Shown here one piece after another: positions 9,468 to 20,734 of a DNA stretch of 64,000 nucleotides (positions are counted from its first letter, which is position 1; each line of letters begins with the position of its first letter). The translations under genes were made by a program, and so were the position numbers. This stretch comes from Hymenochaete sp. R1. Lineage: Eukaryota; Basidiomycota; Agaricomycetes; Hymenochaetales; Hymenochaetaceae. Under the pieces are notes generated by a model that saw only the letters and a program-made list of their open reading frames with translations, was not told where the DNA came from and made no database searches. Location of the stretch: contig JAFREE010000062.1 in the NCBI GenBank assembly GCA_019400425.1, forward strand, positions 62,001 to 126,000, in the 5' to 3' direction.

Positions 9468-12400
9468 ATGTCTCCCTTCCCAAGGCACACCATTCCTCAC
9501 CCAGATGACCTCAGCACAGACGACGAAGACCCCAACGATGACTCCATCGACCCCGACCTCCGCCTTCGTACAGTCCGAACAGCCGCCTCCACAATCGCAG
9601 AGTCTATTCGAGAGGAACAGCGCATTCAGAAACGAAAGACAAAAGTTCGCAAACGATCTTTAAGGCTCTTTAGGAGTAGGAGTAAAGAGAAGAAGAAGGC
9701 GGTTGAGGCAGGTGAGGAAGATGCTGGTGTGGGTGAGGAAGGGAGGATAGCGGCGCATGAACAGCAAGGTGCGGCGACAGCGCCAACGCCTCAGATTGTT
9801 GGACAGAGGAGGAATATCTACGTGAATGTTGCACCTTCACCGGCCGAATGCGATTCGAAAGGAGAACCCGTCGTGCGGTATGAGAGGAATAAAGTCAAGA
9901 CGACCAGTACGTGACAAGCTTTCCGTTCTTTCTTCCGACTCGAACGTGTTCTTGGACTGAACGCTTTTGCTGCGGCCCATCAGAATACTCCATCATCACT
10001 TTCCTCCCCAAGAATCTCTACGAGCAATTTCGTCGGTGAGAACTGTATCAATGCATCAACTGTCATCATCTATGCGTCCATTATTTACACTCCGTTTTCT
10101 TCTCGCATCCAATAGCGTCGCAAATTTGTACTTCCTTTCTTTGGTCATCATCCAAGGTAAGCCCGCTCCCACACTCTCGCATTTTCCTCCTATGAATATT
10201 TGATTCACCATCCCGCCCATATCCGTTTCCTTGCGTACCGGCATCGCTCTATTTCTGGAAAACAAATCCCAGTCTTCCCCGTGTTCGGCGCCGCGGCTGC
10301 CCAGGTGTCTATGCTCCCGCTCGTATTCATCCTCGCCGTGACCGCCATCAAGGACGGAGTAGAAGATTATCGGAGGGCTGTGGTGGATGACCAAGTTAAC
10401 AATTCGGCCGCGACGAAATTAGGCGATTGGCGGAATTTAAACCAGCCGAAGGACGGGAGGTCGTGGTTCGAGAAGGCATTTGGGTTGAATAAGCCGGGCA
10501 AGGTGTCGAAGGGAGTGAAGAAGCTGAGGGCGAGGGAGGCAAAAGAGGAGGGGGACTGGGGGAGGAGTGACGCAGAGGGGAGAAAGAGGATCGTGCTGCA
10601 GAAGACGGGGGAGAGCGTTGTCGACGACGATAGTAGCGATGAAAGGACGGCGACGGGGCACGACCAGGTGGTGAATCTAACACAAGTGCATACAAAGGGG
10701 CAGTGGCCCAGCGAGAGCACTATCACGATTGCTGCGAGCTCGAACGCACATCTCACTTCTCCACCCAAGGGAGGAGATACCGACTATGCATACGGAGACA
10801 CGAACTACAATCACACGAGCTATCCGCCCGTTCCACCGATCCCCAGCTACCTCAGAGATGAATCATCGAGCGGGGGCGGAGCGGTCCATCGCGCCCGCAG
10901 TCAATCCTTTGACGCCTCCTCACGTCGCTCACGCCGCACCAACGGTCCTTCCTCTTCCTCCTACCCCGATTCTCGCAAGTCCTCTGTGAGTGGTGTCATC
11001 GACTACTCCGCGCGTACACCCGGCACAGCGCACTGGGAACGTACTCTCTGGAAGAAGCTCGAGGTCGGGGACGTCGTCCTCCTGCGTGACAACGACCAGG
11101 TTCCCGCAGACATTGTCGTTCTCAACACCTCAGAGGAAGATGGACTATGCTACCTCGAGACGAAGAACCTCGACGGGGAGACGAATTTGAAGCCAAGGAA
11201 GTCGTTGAGGGGGACGAGCTCGGTGCAGAGCGAGGAGGACATGGAACGGGCGCGATTCGTGCTGGATAGCGAGCCGCCGCATGCGAATCTGTATTTGTAT
11301 AACGGTGTATTGAGGTACCGCGACTCAGCTACAGGCGCGGACAAACGCGAACCCGTCACGATCAATGAGCTCCTTCTGCGTGGGTGCTCGGTGCGGAACA
11401 CGAGCTGGATCATCGGGCTCGTCGTTTTCACGGGCGCGGACACGAAAATTATGATGAATGGCGGTAGCACGCCGTCGAAGCGGAGCAAGATCGAGAGGGA
11501 AACGAACTTCAACGTAGTGATGAATTTTGTGGTGCTTATTGGGATGTGTCTGGCGAGTGCGATTGCGAGTGGGGTTATTGGTGGACAGAGCGATACAAGT
11601 GCGGATTTTTTCGAGGTGGATAGCGAGCCGAGTGATTCGAATGTGGTGAATGCGATTGTGACGTTTGCGTGAGTGCAGAACTTTTTTCTCTGTTTTCATA
11701 TCTATGCACTTGGTTGACCTCGTGGACGCTCACAGGTCGTGCCTCATTGCATTTCAAAACATCGTACCCATTTCACTCTACATCTCTATCGAGATTGTCA
11801 AGACGATACAAGCATACTTCATCTCACAAGACGTCGATATGTTTTATGCGCCATATGACACCGCATGTGTTCCGAAAACATGGAACATTTCTGACGATCT
11901 CGGCCAAATTGAGTATGTATTTTCCGACAAGACTGGAACACTCACACAGAACATCATGGAATTCCAACGATGTTCCGTGAACGGGGTACCTTACGGCGAA
12001 GGCGTAACGGAGGCTCAGCGTGGCTCAGCGATCCGGACTGGCGGCAGCGATCCCTCCACAGGGAGCCTCCCAAGCAAGGAAGAACAAACCGAAATGCTTG
12101 ATACCCTCAAACGCGACATGCTCTCTAAGATGAACAACGCATTCAACAATCGCTGGGCGCAGCCCGCAAAGCTCACGCTCATCTCCCCACAATTAGCTTC
12201 CAATCTATCCGATCCCTCCTCCCCACAATACCCGCATCTCCTCGCATTCTTTCGCTCTCTGGCAATCTGTCACTCCGTTTTACCCGATAGACCCGACCCG
12301 CAGCTTTCACCGTTCGAGGTGAACTACAAGGCTGAGAGTCCAGACGAAGCAGCGCTCGTAGCAGCTGCGCGCGACGTTGGGTTCCCCTTCGTCAGTAAAT

Positions 12401-15400
12401 CGAACGCCGGGATCGATATCGAGGTGCTCGGGAGGCCAGAGCGGTATATCCCTCTCCGAATGCTTGAGTTCAATAGCACGCGAAAGCGCATGAGCGTGAT
12501 CGTGCGGACGCCCGAAAACCGAATTATTCTATACTGTAAAGGTGCAGACTCGGTTGTGTATGCTCGTCTTTCAACGGACCAGGACGAAGGAATCAAGGAG
12601 AAGACGCAGAGGGATATGGAGACTTTTGCGAATGGTGGGTTGAGGACGCTTTGTGTCGCGTACCGCGAGCTCAGCGAACAGGCGTACGAAGAGTGGAGTC
12701 GGGAATACGATGCTGCTACGACGGCTCTGACGGACCGGGACGAAGCCATCGAACGCGCATCCGATAAGATCGAATGCGAGCTACATATCCTCGGCGCGAC
12801 CGCGCTGGAAGACAAGCTGCAGGAGGGTGTACCGGATGCTATTGAGATGCTGCACCGGGCAGGGATCAAGCTCTGGATCTTAACAGGCGACAAGGTGCAA
12901 ACGGCCATCGAGATCGGCTACAGCTGCAACCTTCTCAAACAAGACATGGATGTCCTCATCCTCTCCGCAACTACCAAGGCTGAGGCGCGCGCCAAAATAG
13001 AAGCAGGGCTCAATAAGCTCGCAACTGTGCTCGGCCCGCCGAGCTTCGAGGCGATCAAGCGGAAGGAGGGGAGAGGTTTCGTGCCAGGGGAGAAGAGGGG
13101 GTTTGCGGTAGTAGTAGATGGAGATACATTGAGGTATGCGCTTGAGGCGGATCTAAAGCCGCTCTTCTTGAACTTGGCGACGCAGTGTGAGACGGTGGTG
13201 TGTTGTCGGGTGAGTCCGGCACAGAAGGCACTGACGGTCAAGCTCGTCAAAGAGGGCCGCAATGCAATGACGCTCTCCATCGGCGACGGTGCTAACGACG
13301 TCGCCATGATTCAAGAAGCCAATGTCGGTTGCGGCCTGCTTGGCCTCGAGGGTTCTCAAGCCGCCATGTCCGCCGACTACGCCTTTGGCCAGTTCCGCTT
13401 CCTGACGAAGTTGTTGATTGTACACGGGCGATGGAGTTATTTGAGGATTGCGAACATGCATGCGAATTTCTTTTATAAGAATGTGATTTGGACGTTTGCG
13501 ATGTTTTGGTATTTGTTTTATAATAGGTAAGTTTGGTGCTTTTTCTTTTTTACAAAAAAAATTGGAGTGTTGAGAGGTACTAACTGATTTGGTTTGGAAA
13601 GCTTCGATGCAACGTATTTGTATGAGTACACTTTCATCCTTCTCTACAACGTCGTCTTCACTTCCCTACCCGTCATCTCCCTAGGGGGTAAGTCCGCTTC
13701 CTTTTCCTTTCATACTGTAGTTCTCATCTTCCGCCCCTTTTCCTTTCCTCGCGCCGGTAGCCTTCGACCAGGACATCAACGCCAAAGCCGCCCTCGCCTT
13801 CCCCCAGCTCTACCTGCGCGGTATCCGCGGGCTTGACTACACCCGCACCAAGTTCTGGCTCTACATGGCTGACGGCCTCTACCAGTCCGTCGTCGCCTTC
13901 TTCATCCCGTACTTCGCGTGGAGTTTGGAACTGGGCCAGCCTGTGAGTTGGAATGGGAAAGGGATCGACTCTTTGGCGGATTTTGGAACGACGATTGCGG
14001 TGGCGGCGATCATTACGGCGAATCTGTATGTGGGGTTGAATACGTATTAGTAAGTTGTAACTTTTGCTATTTCTTCCTGATCTTTCTATTTGTTAGGTTT
14101 TGTGATTGCGAGATGCTGATGCGGTTTATTCCCCTTCAGCTGGACTGTTGTAACGTGGATTGTGGTGATTGGGTCATCCTTAGTAATGATTATCTGGATC
14201 CCGATCTATTCGTTATTCACTTCGATCGACTTCATCGACGAAGTCGTCGTCTTGTACGGCTCTATTGCGTTCTGGGCGACAGTCATCGTCACAGTTGTTA
14301 TTGCGATCGGTATGTTTGGCAACGGGCATCTACGGGTACAGTTTACAATATCTAACGACTCACGTCACAAGGTCCTCGCTTCATCGTCCGTTTCGTCCGC
14401 TCAAGCTACTTCCCCCTCGACCGTGACATCGTACGCGAAATGTGGGTTCTTGGTGACCTTAAGAAAGAACTCGGCATCCTCCCTCGTCTACGGAACCGTA
14501 AACGCCAATTTTCTTCCGCAGAGACGGCGCCCATCAAGAATTACCATGACCGTTCGATATCGGAGGCGACGGTGGCAACGATAAATGATGGGAGTGGAGG
14601 TTACGAGCCTGCGTTTACGCATAGTCCGGGGGAGTTTGAGATGGACGTTGCGAAGCCGAGGGTGACCTCCTACGAGGACAGCGACTCGGACAGACAGGTA
14701 TCCGGACCTCATTCACATCCTCCACCAGAGAGCTCAGGGACTACCGCCGTCGGCTCGACTCGCCATACGGAGAAATGGACCGACTCGTCGACTGGACTTC
14801 AGTACGTTGTCGACGGAGACCCGAACGACGAATATGCTATCTCGCGGGGGGCGCATCATAGCTCGAGTCCCCAGAGATCACCAACAGGTCTGAGACCGGT
14901 GGGACCAGGTGTGCATGCGTTCAGCCCGAGCCCTGCACCGTCGTACTACTCCGTGAGCGATATACCCGCACCGAGTCCGCTACCAGAGCCAAGGTATAGT
15001 TATTATACGTATAGCGAGGGACAAAATGTGGGGAGTCCGACATTGCAGCCACTCGTAGGTGGGAGGGCTTCGATCAGAAGTGCTGGGGCGGGTGGGCAAG
15101 GAGCAGGAAGGTGGAATGAGATGGGTCAAAGGGAAAGGACGAGAACAGGCGGAGGGGCGCCGTTATTGGGTGACAGGAGTGCAAATGGGAGCGGGAGTGC
15201 GAGTGAAGGCTCGAGTCCGAACCCCAGTTTGATGTTGAGTCCGAGTCCGTATGGGGGAGAAAGTGGGAATGGGAATGGTGGCAACGGAAACGCGTATAGC
15301 GCATATACGTACCCACCTCCCACTTCAGCCTTATCGTCGGCCTTATCGTCTCCAGCGTCGCCTGCTTTTGGACAAGGACATGGACAGCCTCAGCTACAAC

Positions 15401-16011
15401 CTCAATCAAACAACCCATATAGTCCGTTCCTAAGTTCCAATACTAGCTCCGGTTCAACGCAGCAAATCCAGAGTCATAATCCGTATCATAACGCATCTGG
15501 ATTACCTCAAGTTGCGTCTTTCCAACCAACCTCATCAGTACCACCTACTTCCATTTCCGCGCCTTCAAATCCAAGGAACCGAAAACCCAAACCGGACGCT
15601 ATCGAGCTCCACTCTCACTCTCAAGTACCATACTCCTCATCCTCTCCCTCCCCCGGACTTTCACCTGGACCACAAGCCGGGCTCCGCAGCCCACCTCCGC
15701 CTTCCTCTTTCCCCGGCTCTAAAATGAGGATGGGCGGATCCGGGAAAGCCTCGCCCGCACCCTCACAGTTCTCTGGTGCAGGGGCAAGGTCCCAGTCGAG
15801 GGCAAGCGAAACTTCGAGATACGCTACTGCGAGTGAGGGAGAGGGGGAGAGCGTCTGGGACGAACGAGATGGCGAAGAGACGGAGACTGAGGGAGAAAGG
15901 GAAGCTAGTAGAGCTGAAGGTGGTGCTGGGGAAGTGTATGGCTATGGACAGATGGTAGATGGGGTGTGGAGGCCTGGTTCGACGTTGAGTTTGACGCCGA
16001 GGGCATTATAG
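9468..16011 (+). CDS. dnf1: Phospholipid-transporting P4-ATPase (Dnf-type flippase)
   Basis: Nine exons: 9468-9906, 9984-10035, 10116-10156, 10273-11668, 11736-13526, 13602-13687, 13761-14049, 14140-14309, 14372-16011. They encode 1967 aa. P4-ATPases use ATP to move phospholipids to the cytosolic leaflet of plasma or Golgi-endosome membranes. Visible signatures are the first transmembrane hairpin (YSIITFLPKNLYEQF, VANLYFLSLVIIQVF), the actuator DGET at 478-481, the phosphorylated Asp of DKTGT at about 707, TGDK in the P-domain and GDGANDVAMI at the hinge. Helices follow, up to the WTVVTWIVVIGSSL region. The segment AHWERTLWKKLEVGD and the inserted acidic loop before it fit Dnf1/Dnf2 better than Drs2 or Neo1. 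The protein is long for the family, because a Ser/Pro/Gly-rich tail of about 500 residues follows the last helix. A basic N-terminus (RKRSLRLFRSRSKEKKK) precedes the membrane domain. Confidence 0.95.
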
Positions 16012-17279
16012 AGACTTCTGTCATCTGTAAAGGCTTGTATGATACGGATATCGTGGTAGATATTTGTTGGAGTATCTTGTCTTTTCTTCCTCAGTCTTTC
16101 TTTTCAATCCCGACATTCGTTTGTTCTCTTTCCGTTCGTTTTTTCCCTCCAGTTACCCGTCTGTCCATAGTGTATTGTCTATTCATTTTATCGTCGTCGT
16201 CGCCGGTGCTGTTACCCCAAGCTCTTCCACCTTCACCACCGCTTCTCCCATTCTTCCCCTACTTCTCCTCGTTCCTTGTTTCTCTGGGACACATTCCTAT
16301 CTCCTATTCCATATTCAATAACTTATTCCTCTTACTAGCTTTGCTTTCACTTCTGCTTCTGCTTCCACTTGCGGTATTCGATTATGCTTTCTTCGCGTCG
16401 TCCCCTCTCCAGCCTCCCCACCCCCGACTTTGTTCTTGGATCGGATCCTTCCTTTTATTTCATTATTCCACTCTTCTCTTAACGATTTTTTTCTTCATTT
16501 TTTGATGACTTATCTTGAGTTTGAGTTGCCTGTCTACGTATTAGTGTCCCTGAATGTGCGATGGAGGAAGGGATTAGATGTAGACGTAAAAGAATAAAAA
16601 TGCACCGTTGTCGACTTTTCTTTCTTTCTTTGAATGAAAATATCGTTATTCTATAATTTGATTATGGAGACAGTAGAGGACATACTTGTCAGGACGCTAC
16701 ACATGAGCTCCAATCAGTTCTCTTTCCAGCGAAGATGAAAATAAACAATGGTAATCAGACAGTCTTTAAACTCTGAAGGTGGTATATTGGTACGTGATCT
16801 TTATCCTACCGCGAGAGCTTATCATCCTCTGAAACTCCACGAAAGAAAGGAAAGGGGTGAATGCAAATAACATGCTGAATTTGGCCACGGGCGCGGTTAA
16901 ATGTACATGCATCGTCGAAGCGTTGCATTGCAATATCATCCCGACTTTGAGACACTATACATTCATGGTGGAGTTGATTCATGACAAGGGAAAGGATCCC
17001 GATATCGTCTTTGACTCCGACTCGAAGAGTGTACAGTGACAAGTTGAATTCGGACTGACCCGATGAAAACTTGTAGGTACCCTCGAGTGATTCTCGTTAG
17101 GGCAGGTTCGGGCGTCCAACCTCGAGGGGCTCCGTAAGACGAGTGCCTGGGAGGGGTCTTGGCGTGCCCGTGGCTTCTGATGTTGCTGTTATTAGATAGA
17201 TCCTTCGTGAACTGCACGTCTGGTCCCGTCAACTCAGCCAAAATGTTCAAGACCCCATAATCATCGCACACACCAAGTT
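16012..17279. other. Flippase 3' flank and spacer, no gene seen
   Basis: The stretch starts with a long T/C-rich 3' region (about 16070-16510), then mixed sequence. Frames of 60-179 codons here have hydrophobic or repetitive composition that comes from the pyrimidine bias. A minus-strand frame at 16963-17283 touches the stop of psf1 but has no ATG start and no domain. Confidence 0.5.
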
Positions 17280-17915
17280 TCAATCCGCGATCTCTTCCAG
17301 ATACCCTTGTACCAGTAAATGCTCCACATCCGACCGCCGAACCATAAACCTCTGCCCCTTCTGAAAGTCAATCGCGCCCAGCTCTGTCTCAATGACCCCG
17401 CAATCCCTCACGACGCGTACGTGTACGTGGATCCCCTTCGGCGGACTCATCAGTCCACTCGTGATATCCAACTCGCCCGAAACGGAAAAGTCTGCCCGGA
17501 AGTCTACCACCATCGAGTTGTACTCTCTCAAAAAGTCGACCTCGTGCGGGGCCAAGTTCGCTCGGATCTGGGTGTTCGAAAGGATTGGGGGGAGTGCCCC
17601 GCCCGAGGACCAAAAGAGGTTCTTGAGGAAGTCGATACGATGCTGGTGGTACGCTAGTAAGCAACGTTTGTTGCGCATTGCTGTGGTCTGGTGTATGACG
17701 AGCGAAGGCGGCACGACGTTTTGGGCGTTGAGGTCGGGCGGGAGGGCGTCGATAGCGGCTGCAATGAGGTCCTCGAGACCGCGCTGTTCGCGGATGAGGA
17801 GCCGGACGAGGTTGTCGTTGTATTTGAAGAGGGTCTCGGTCGCGGTTGAGCGCCGAGATTCAGTGACGAGCTGGGTGGCGAGGTCACCGAGTTGTTTGTG
17901 TTCTGCCGTTGACAT
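17280..17915 (-). CDS. psf1: GINS complex subunit Psf1
   Basis: Single exon, 211 aa. GINS (Sld5-Psf1-Psf2-Psf3) joins Cdc45 and Mcm2-7 to form the replicative CMG helicase in the nucleus. Family features are the helical A domain with LLAYHQHRIDFLKNLFW, the VDFLREYNSMVVDF helix, and the LDITSGLMSPPKG turn that leads into the small B domain ending in VEHLLVQGYLEEIAD. The length matches the family (about 200 aa). I chose ATG 17915 (MSTAEHKQL) because the open frame upstream to 18023 has no counterpart in Psf1 proteins. Two ACGCGT boxes lie 68-91 bases upstream of this ATG and would suit G1/S expression. Confidence 0.93.
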   Translation of the reverse strand: MSTAEHKQLGDLATQLVTESRRSTATETLFKYNDNLVRLLIREQRGLEDLIAAAIDALPPDLNAQNVVPPSLVIHQTTAMRNKRCLLAYHQHRIDFLKNLFWSSGGALPPILSNTQIRANLAPHEVDFLREYNSMVVDFRADFSVSGELDITSGLMSPPKGIHVHVRVVRDCGVIETELGAIDFQKGQRFMVRRSDVEHLLVQGYLEEIAD

Positions 17916-17982
17916 TTGTCCACGATGTTTCGTCGGTGTGAGATATGAAGAATGCCGTTCGAAAGCAAGGAAGGTAATAGGG

Positions 17983-18006
17983 ACGCGTTCATGGGCTTGG
18001 ACGCGT
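17983..18006. promoter_or_regulatory. Pair of MluI cell-cycle boxes (ACGCGT) upstream of psf1
   Basis: Two exact palindromic ACGCGT hexamers, at 17983-17988 and 18001-18006, 18 bases apart start to start. They lie in the promoter of psf1. In yeasts this element binds MBF (Mbp1-Swi6) and drives DNA replication genes at G1/S. Binding here is inferred from the motif and the target gene. Confidence 0.6.
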
Positions 18007-18462
18007 CTCGGCAATTGCTTCAACTACCTCTCTCAACGACCACCATCATTGCGCTCAAACTGACGATGATCAAAGACTTCAAGGACCCACAAGACGGCGC
18101 AGAAGTACCGCTGCTGCAGGCGACATGATGGCGCAAGTCTACATGATTTGGCTACGAAACAGCTTATCTATACGCCATTTTTTTTCTAGAGTCATGACCT
18201 CAGCAATAATCAGCCCCTACTAGCTTCTTCTCGACCGGTCTGATTTCTTACTAGACTCATATTTTTCTTACAGCGCTCTCTAAGTTATTTTCATCAACAT
18301 CGTTTATATTCAATTGCTCTACACATGCGTAGTACAGGTCGAAGTAGCGCGATGAGCCAGCCAACTAGCCACTGAAATAGTGTAAGGTCAGTAAATGCCT
18401 CCCTTTTGTATTCGGCCAGTCTCACTCCCCGACACAACTCGATACTCAACGTCGGCAGTAAT

Positions 18463-20127
18463 CTACCCACTTGCAGACGACTTGACACGTTTTCCAGACC
18501 CTGGATTCATTTCATCCTCTCCTTCATTATCTTCACCATCGTTCTCGAAAACAATGTCAGATATTTCTGCATGAGTCCGTTTTGGAACCTGGATAACTGG
18601 CAATATAGAACTTCTGAATCCAGATGGCACGGATAAGCGATAGTAGCCAGCTTCGTTCTTTGTTACATCAGATGCACCCGCTCCACCTTGGGATGTTGGC
18701 TTGGGACGAAACTTGATCCTGAGCTCTTCCGCTTGCTCTTGCTTCATCTTCAGCTCTTCCTGGTACTTCTCAAAAAGCCAATTGTGCCTTTTCATCAATA
18801 TGGTAGCTTTTTGCAACATATTAGTCACACCTGCCAGTGACTCTAAATCTTTCACATGGAAGTGTGACATAGGATTGTTCTTCTTGAAAGTTTTCTTTGC
18901 GGCCTGCACTGTCTCATGCGCATTTTTCCATTGCAGGAAAAAGTGGAAGGCACTCTCTAGTTCGCATTGTCGTCTGTCGACGCTGAGCAATGCTATGTTT
19001 CGAGGGTCTACAGCCCTTCCTCTTACCCTGAAAGAATAGGCACGATTATGTATCTTCTTGAGGACGGTGGAAACCTTGTCGAACTCTGGGGAAAGAAGTG
19101 CCGCAGTGTTATTTTCAAGTCGATTTGCTGCTTCTCGAAACTCTAACAACGAATTGCGGCGTTCTCTGAGGCGAAGGACGATCCACACAGCGTCTTTAGG
19201 CGGCACCCTCTGCCCGTCCTCAGCCACACCCGGTGGAGGATTAGTATCATCCACAAACTTTCTAAAGTCCTTCGCCATCGAGTCCAAGTCGAATGCTTTC
19301 AATGCCGAGAGCGGATCAAGGCGGTACCTTGTCCTTAGCTCATTATTGTCAATTTGGGTCGTTAGATATGCCATGCAAGCACACTGAGCATGAAAGAATA
19401 GCTTGCTTTCTCTTTCCCAACGGAAAGACAGCTCCTCCACTTTTTTGGCACCCCAGGGCGAGCCCTCAGATAGCGCTTTGCAAAGTGGAGCAAACGTCTG
19501 GTCCACAGCTGTCTTCTTGTCATGGAGGAACTGTGCCCAAGAGTGCGCACGTTCTTTCTCGTCCATCTTCTGCTCCGGATCCGTCACATCTTCGAATTTC
19601 TCTGCCAGAGTGGTGATTCTACCATCAATATCGTCCTGCTCTAAAACAAGGCGGCTGATGAGGTTTTCAGCCATTGCCTTGATATCCTTCACGTCCTGGT
19701 CACTACTACTAGTAGTATAAGCGTTTGATTTCAAGAATGTGCAGAGCACGTCCAATGCTGGCTTGGAGTCCTCGATCAAGATCATCCAGTGCACCCACTT
19801 CTTCTCGAGTAGCTGCGGTATCGACATGCGAGTGTCACTACCATTGCGAGGAACGAATCGATGTGCTTCAGGAATGGGTATCCCGCGTTCATGCATGTCC
19901 TGTAGGATTTCATCACCGAGCTTTTCATGACTATCGTCAACGAGTGCGGAGAGGTGGTCGAGATGCTTGCGCCAGTCGGCGACCGACCAATGTCCTGCCC
20001 ACTCCGAAAGTGACTTACTCCAATGGCGGAATATATTCACTTTGGGTCCAGATCCCCGAGATGATCTCGAAGTAAGTTCCGTAGACAGTGTTTCGGGACG
20101 ATGAGAGTCTTGGGTAGACTGAGACAT
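18463..20127 (-). CDS. Intronless protein of unknown family, paralogue 1 (554 aa)
   Basis: One uninterrupted exon from ATG 20127. The family is not recognised. Residues about 34-110 form a compact block (FRHWSKSLSEWAGHWS, then HLDHLSALVDDSHEKLG, then ERGIPIPEAHRFVPRNG). The middle is mostly helical with conserved Trp and Cys (FFHAQCACM). A helix at about 460-480 is Glu/Lys/Gln-rich (YQEELKMKQEQAEELRI). The end is acidic and then basic (GKRVKSS), like a nuclear signal. There is no signal peptide or membrane helix. A paralogue with the same layout lies at 46828-48450. Lack of introns in a gene of 1.6 kb is unusual in this window. It is transcribed divergently from ula1, with about 600 bases between start codons. 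Confidence 0.85.
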   Translation of the reverse strand: MSQSTQDSHRPETLSTELTSRSSRGSGPKVNIFRHWSKSLSEWAGHWSVADWRKHLDHLSALVDDSHEKLGDEILQDMHERGIPIPEAHRFVPRNGSDTRMSIPQLLEKKWVHWMILIEDSKPALDVLCTFLKSNAYTTSSSDQDVKDIKAMAENLISRLVLEQDDIDGRITTLAEKFEDVTDPEQKMDEKERAHSWAQFLHDKKTAVDQTFAPLCKALSEGSPWGAKKVEELSFRWERESKLFFHAQCACMAYLTTQIDNNELRTRYRLDPLSALKAFDLDSMAKDFRKFVDDTNPPPGVAEDGQRVPPKDAVWIVLRLRERRNSLLEFREAANRLENNTAALLSPEFDKVSTVLKKIHNRAYSFRVRGRAVDPRNIALLSVDRRQCELESAFHFFLQWKNAHETVQAAKKTFKKNNPMSHFHVKDLESLAGVTNMLQKATILMKRHNWLFEKYQEELKMKQEQAEELRIKFRPKPTSQGGAGASDVTKNEAGYYRLSVPSGFRSSILPVIQVPKRTHAEISDIVFENDGEDNEGEDEMNPGSGKRVKSSASG

Positions 20128-20734
20128 GTCGGAAAGAGTGATGCGACTTTCGTGATCCTATTCTTAGGGTAACTTGAGGAGGTCAAAGTTAGTAATGGAT
20201 GCCGTCGAAGACGAAGTTCAAAGTTGCCTCGTGCTGTAGATAGCTCGATGTTGATGTTGATAGGAAGCCGGGGTAAAATGTATCGCGTCAATGTAGCCAT
20301 ATGCCTTTCTATTGTTAGTTTGCATCGGCATAACATTGAGAGATTTCTCCTGTTGCGCATAGTTGTCCCAGTGAGTGAAAATTGGGGAAGGAAGACGTAC
20401 CTTAGACTTTTTCATCTCCGTCTGCAGACTCAGCTGGGTGGCACAGTCGGATACTTCAACGTACACCGTACATTTAGAAAGTATACTTTGTTGTTAATAC
20501 AAACGAATCGACGAGCCCTTTTGCAAGGCCATGGCTTGCGCCTAAGTCGACCTCGGCACGGCTCTCGAGTTGAATCGATGCGCTGTAGGAGTTTTGAAGC
20601 TGGTAGTGTTAAGATAAACGCGTTCGTCGACGCGAGTCGCGTTTCGGCAAAATATCAGCCAGCGTCTCGGCACCGTGGCGAGCAGAGTCGACTTCCACAG
20701 CGACCATCACTGTTCAAACTCAACCGACGGCGAG

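Noticed and set aside
10367..10768. Long minus-strand frames opposite the flippase gene.
   Set aside because: They mirror the codon bias of the sense exon, have Ser/Pro/Leu-rich shadow composition, and no domain.
17916..18023. Upstream start for psf1 at 18023 adding 36 residues.
   Set aside because: The extension contains both MluI boxes and has no counterpart in Psf1 proteins.
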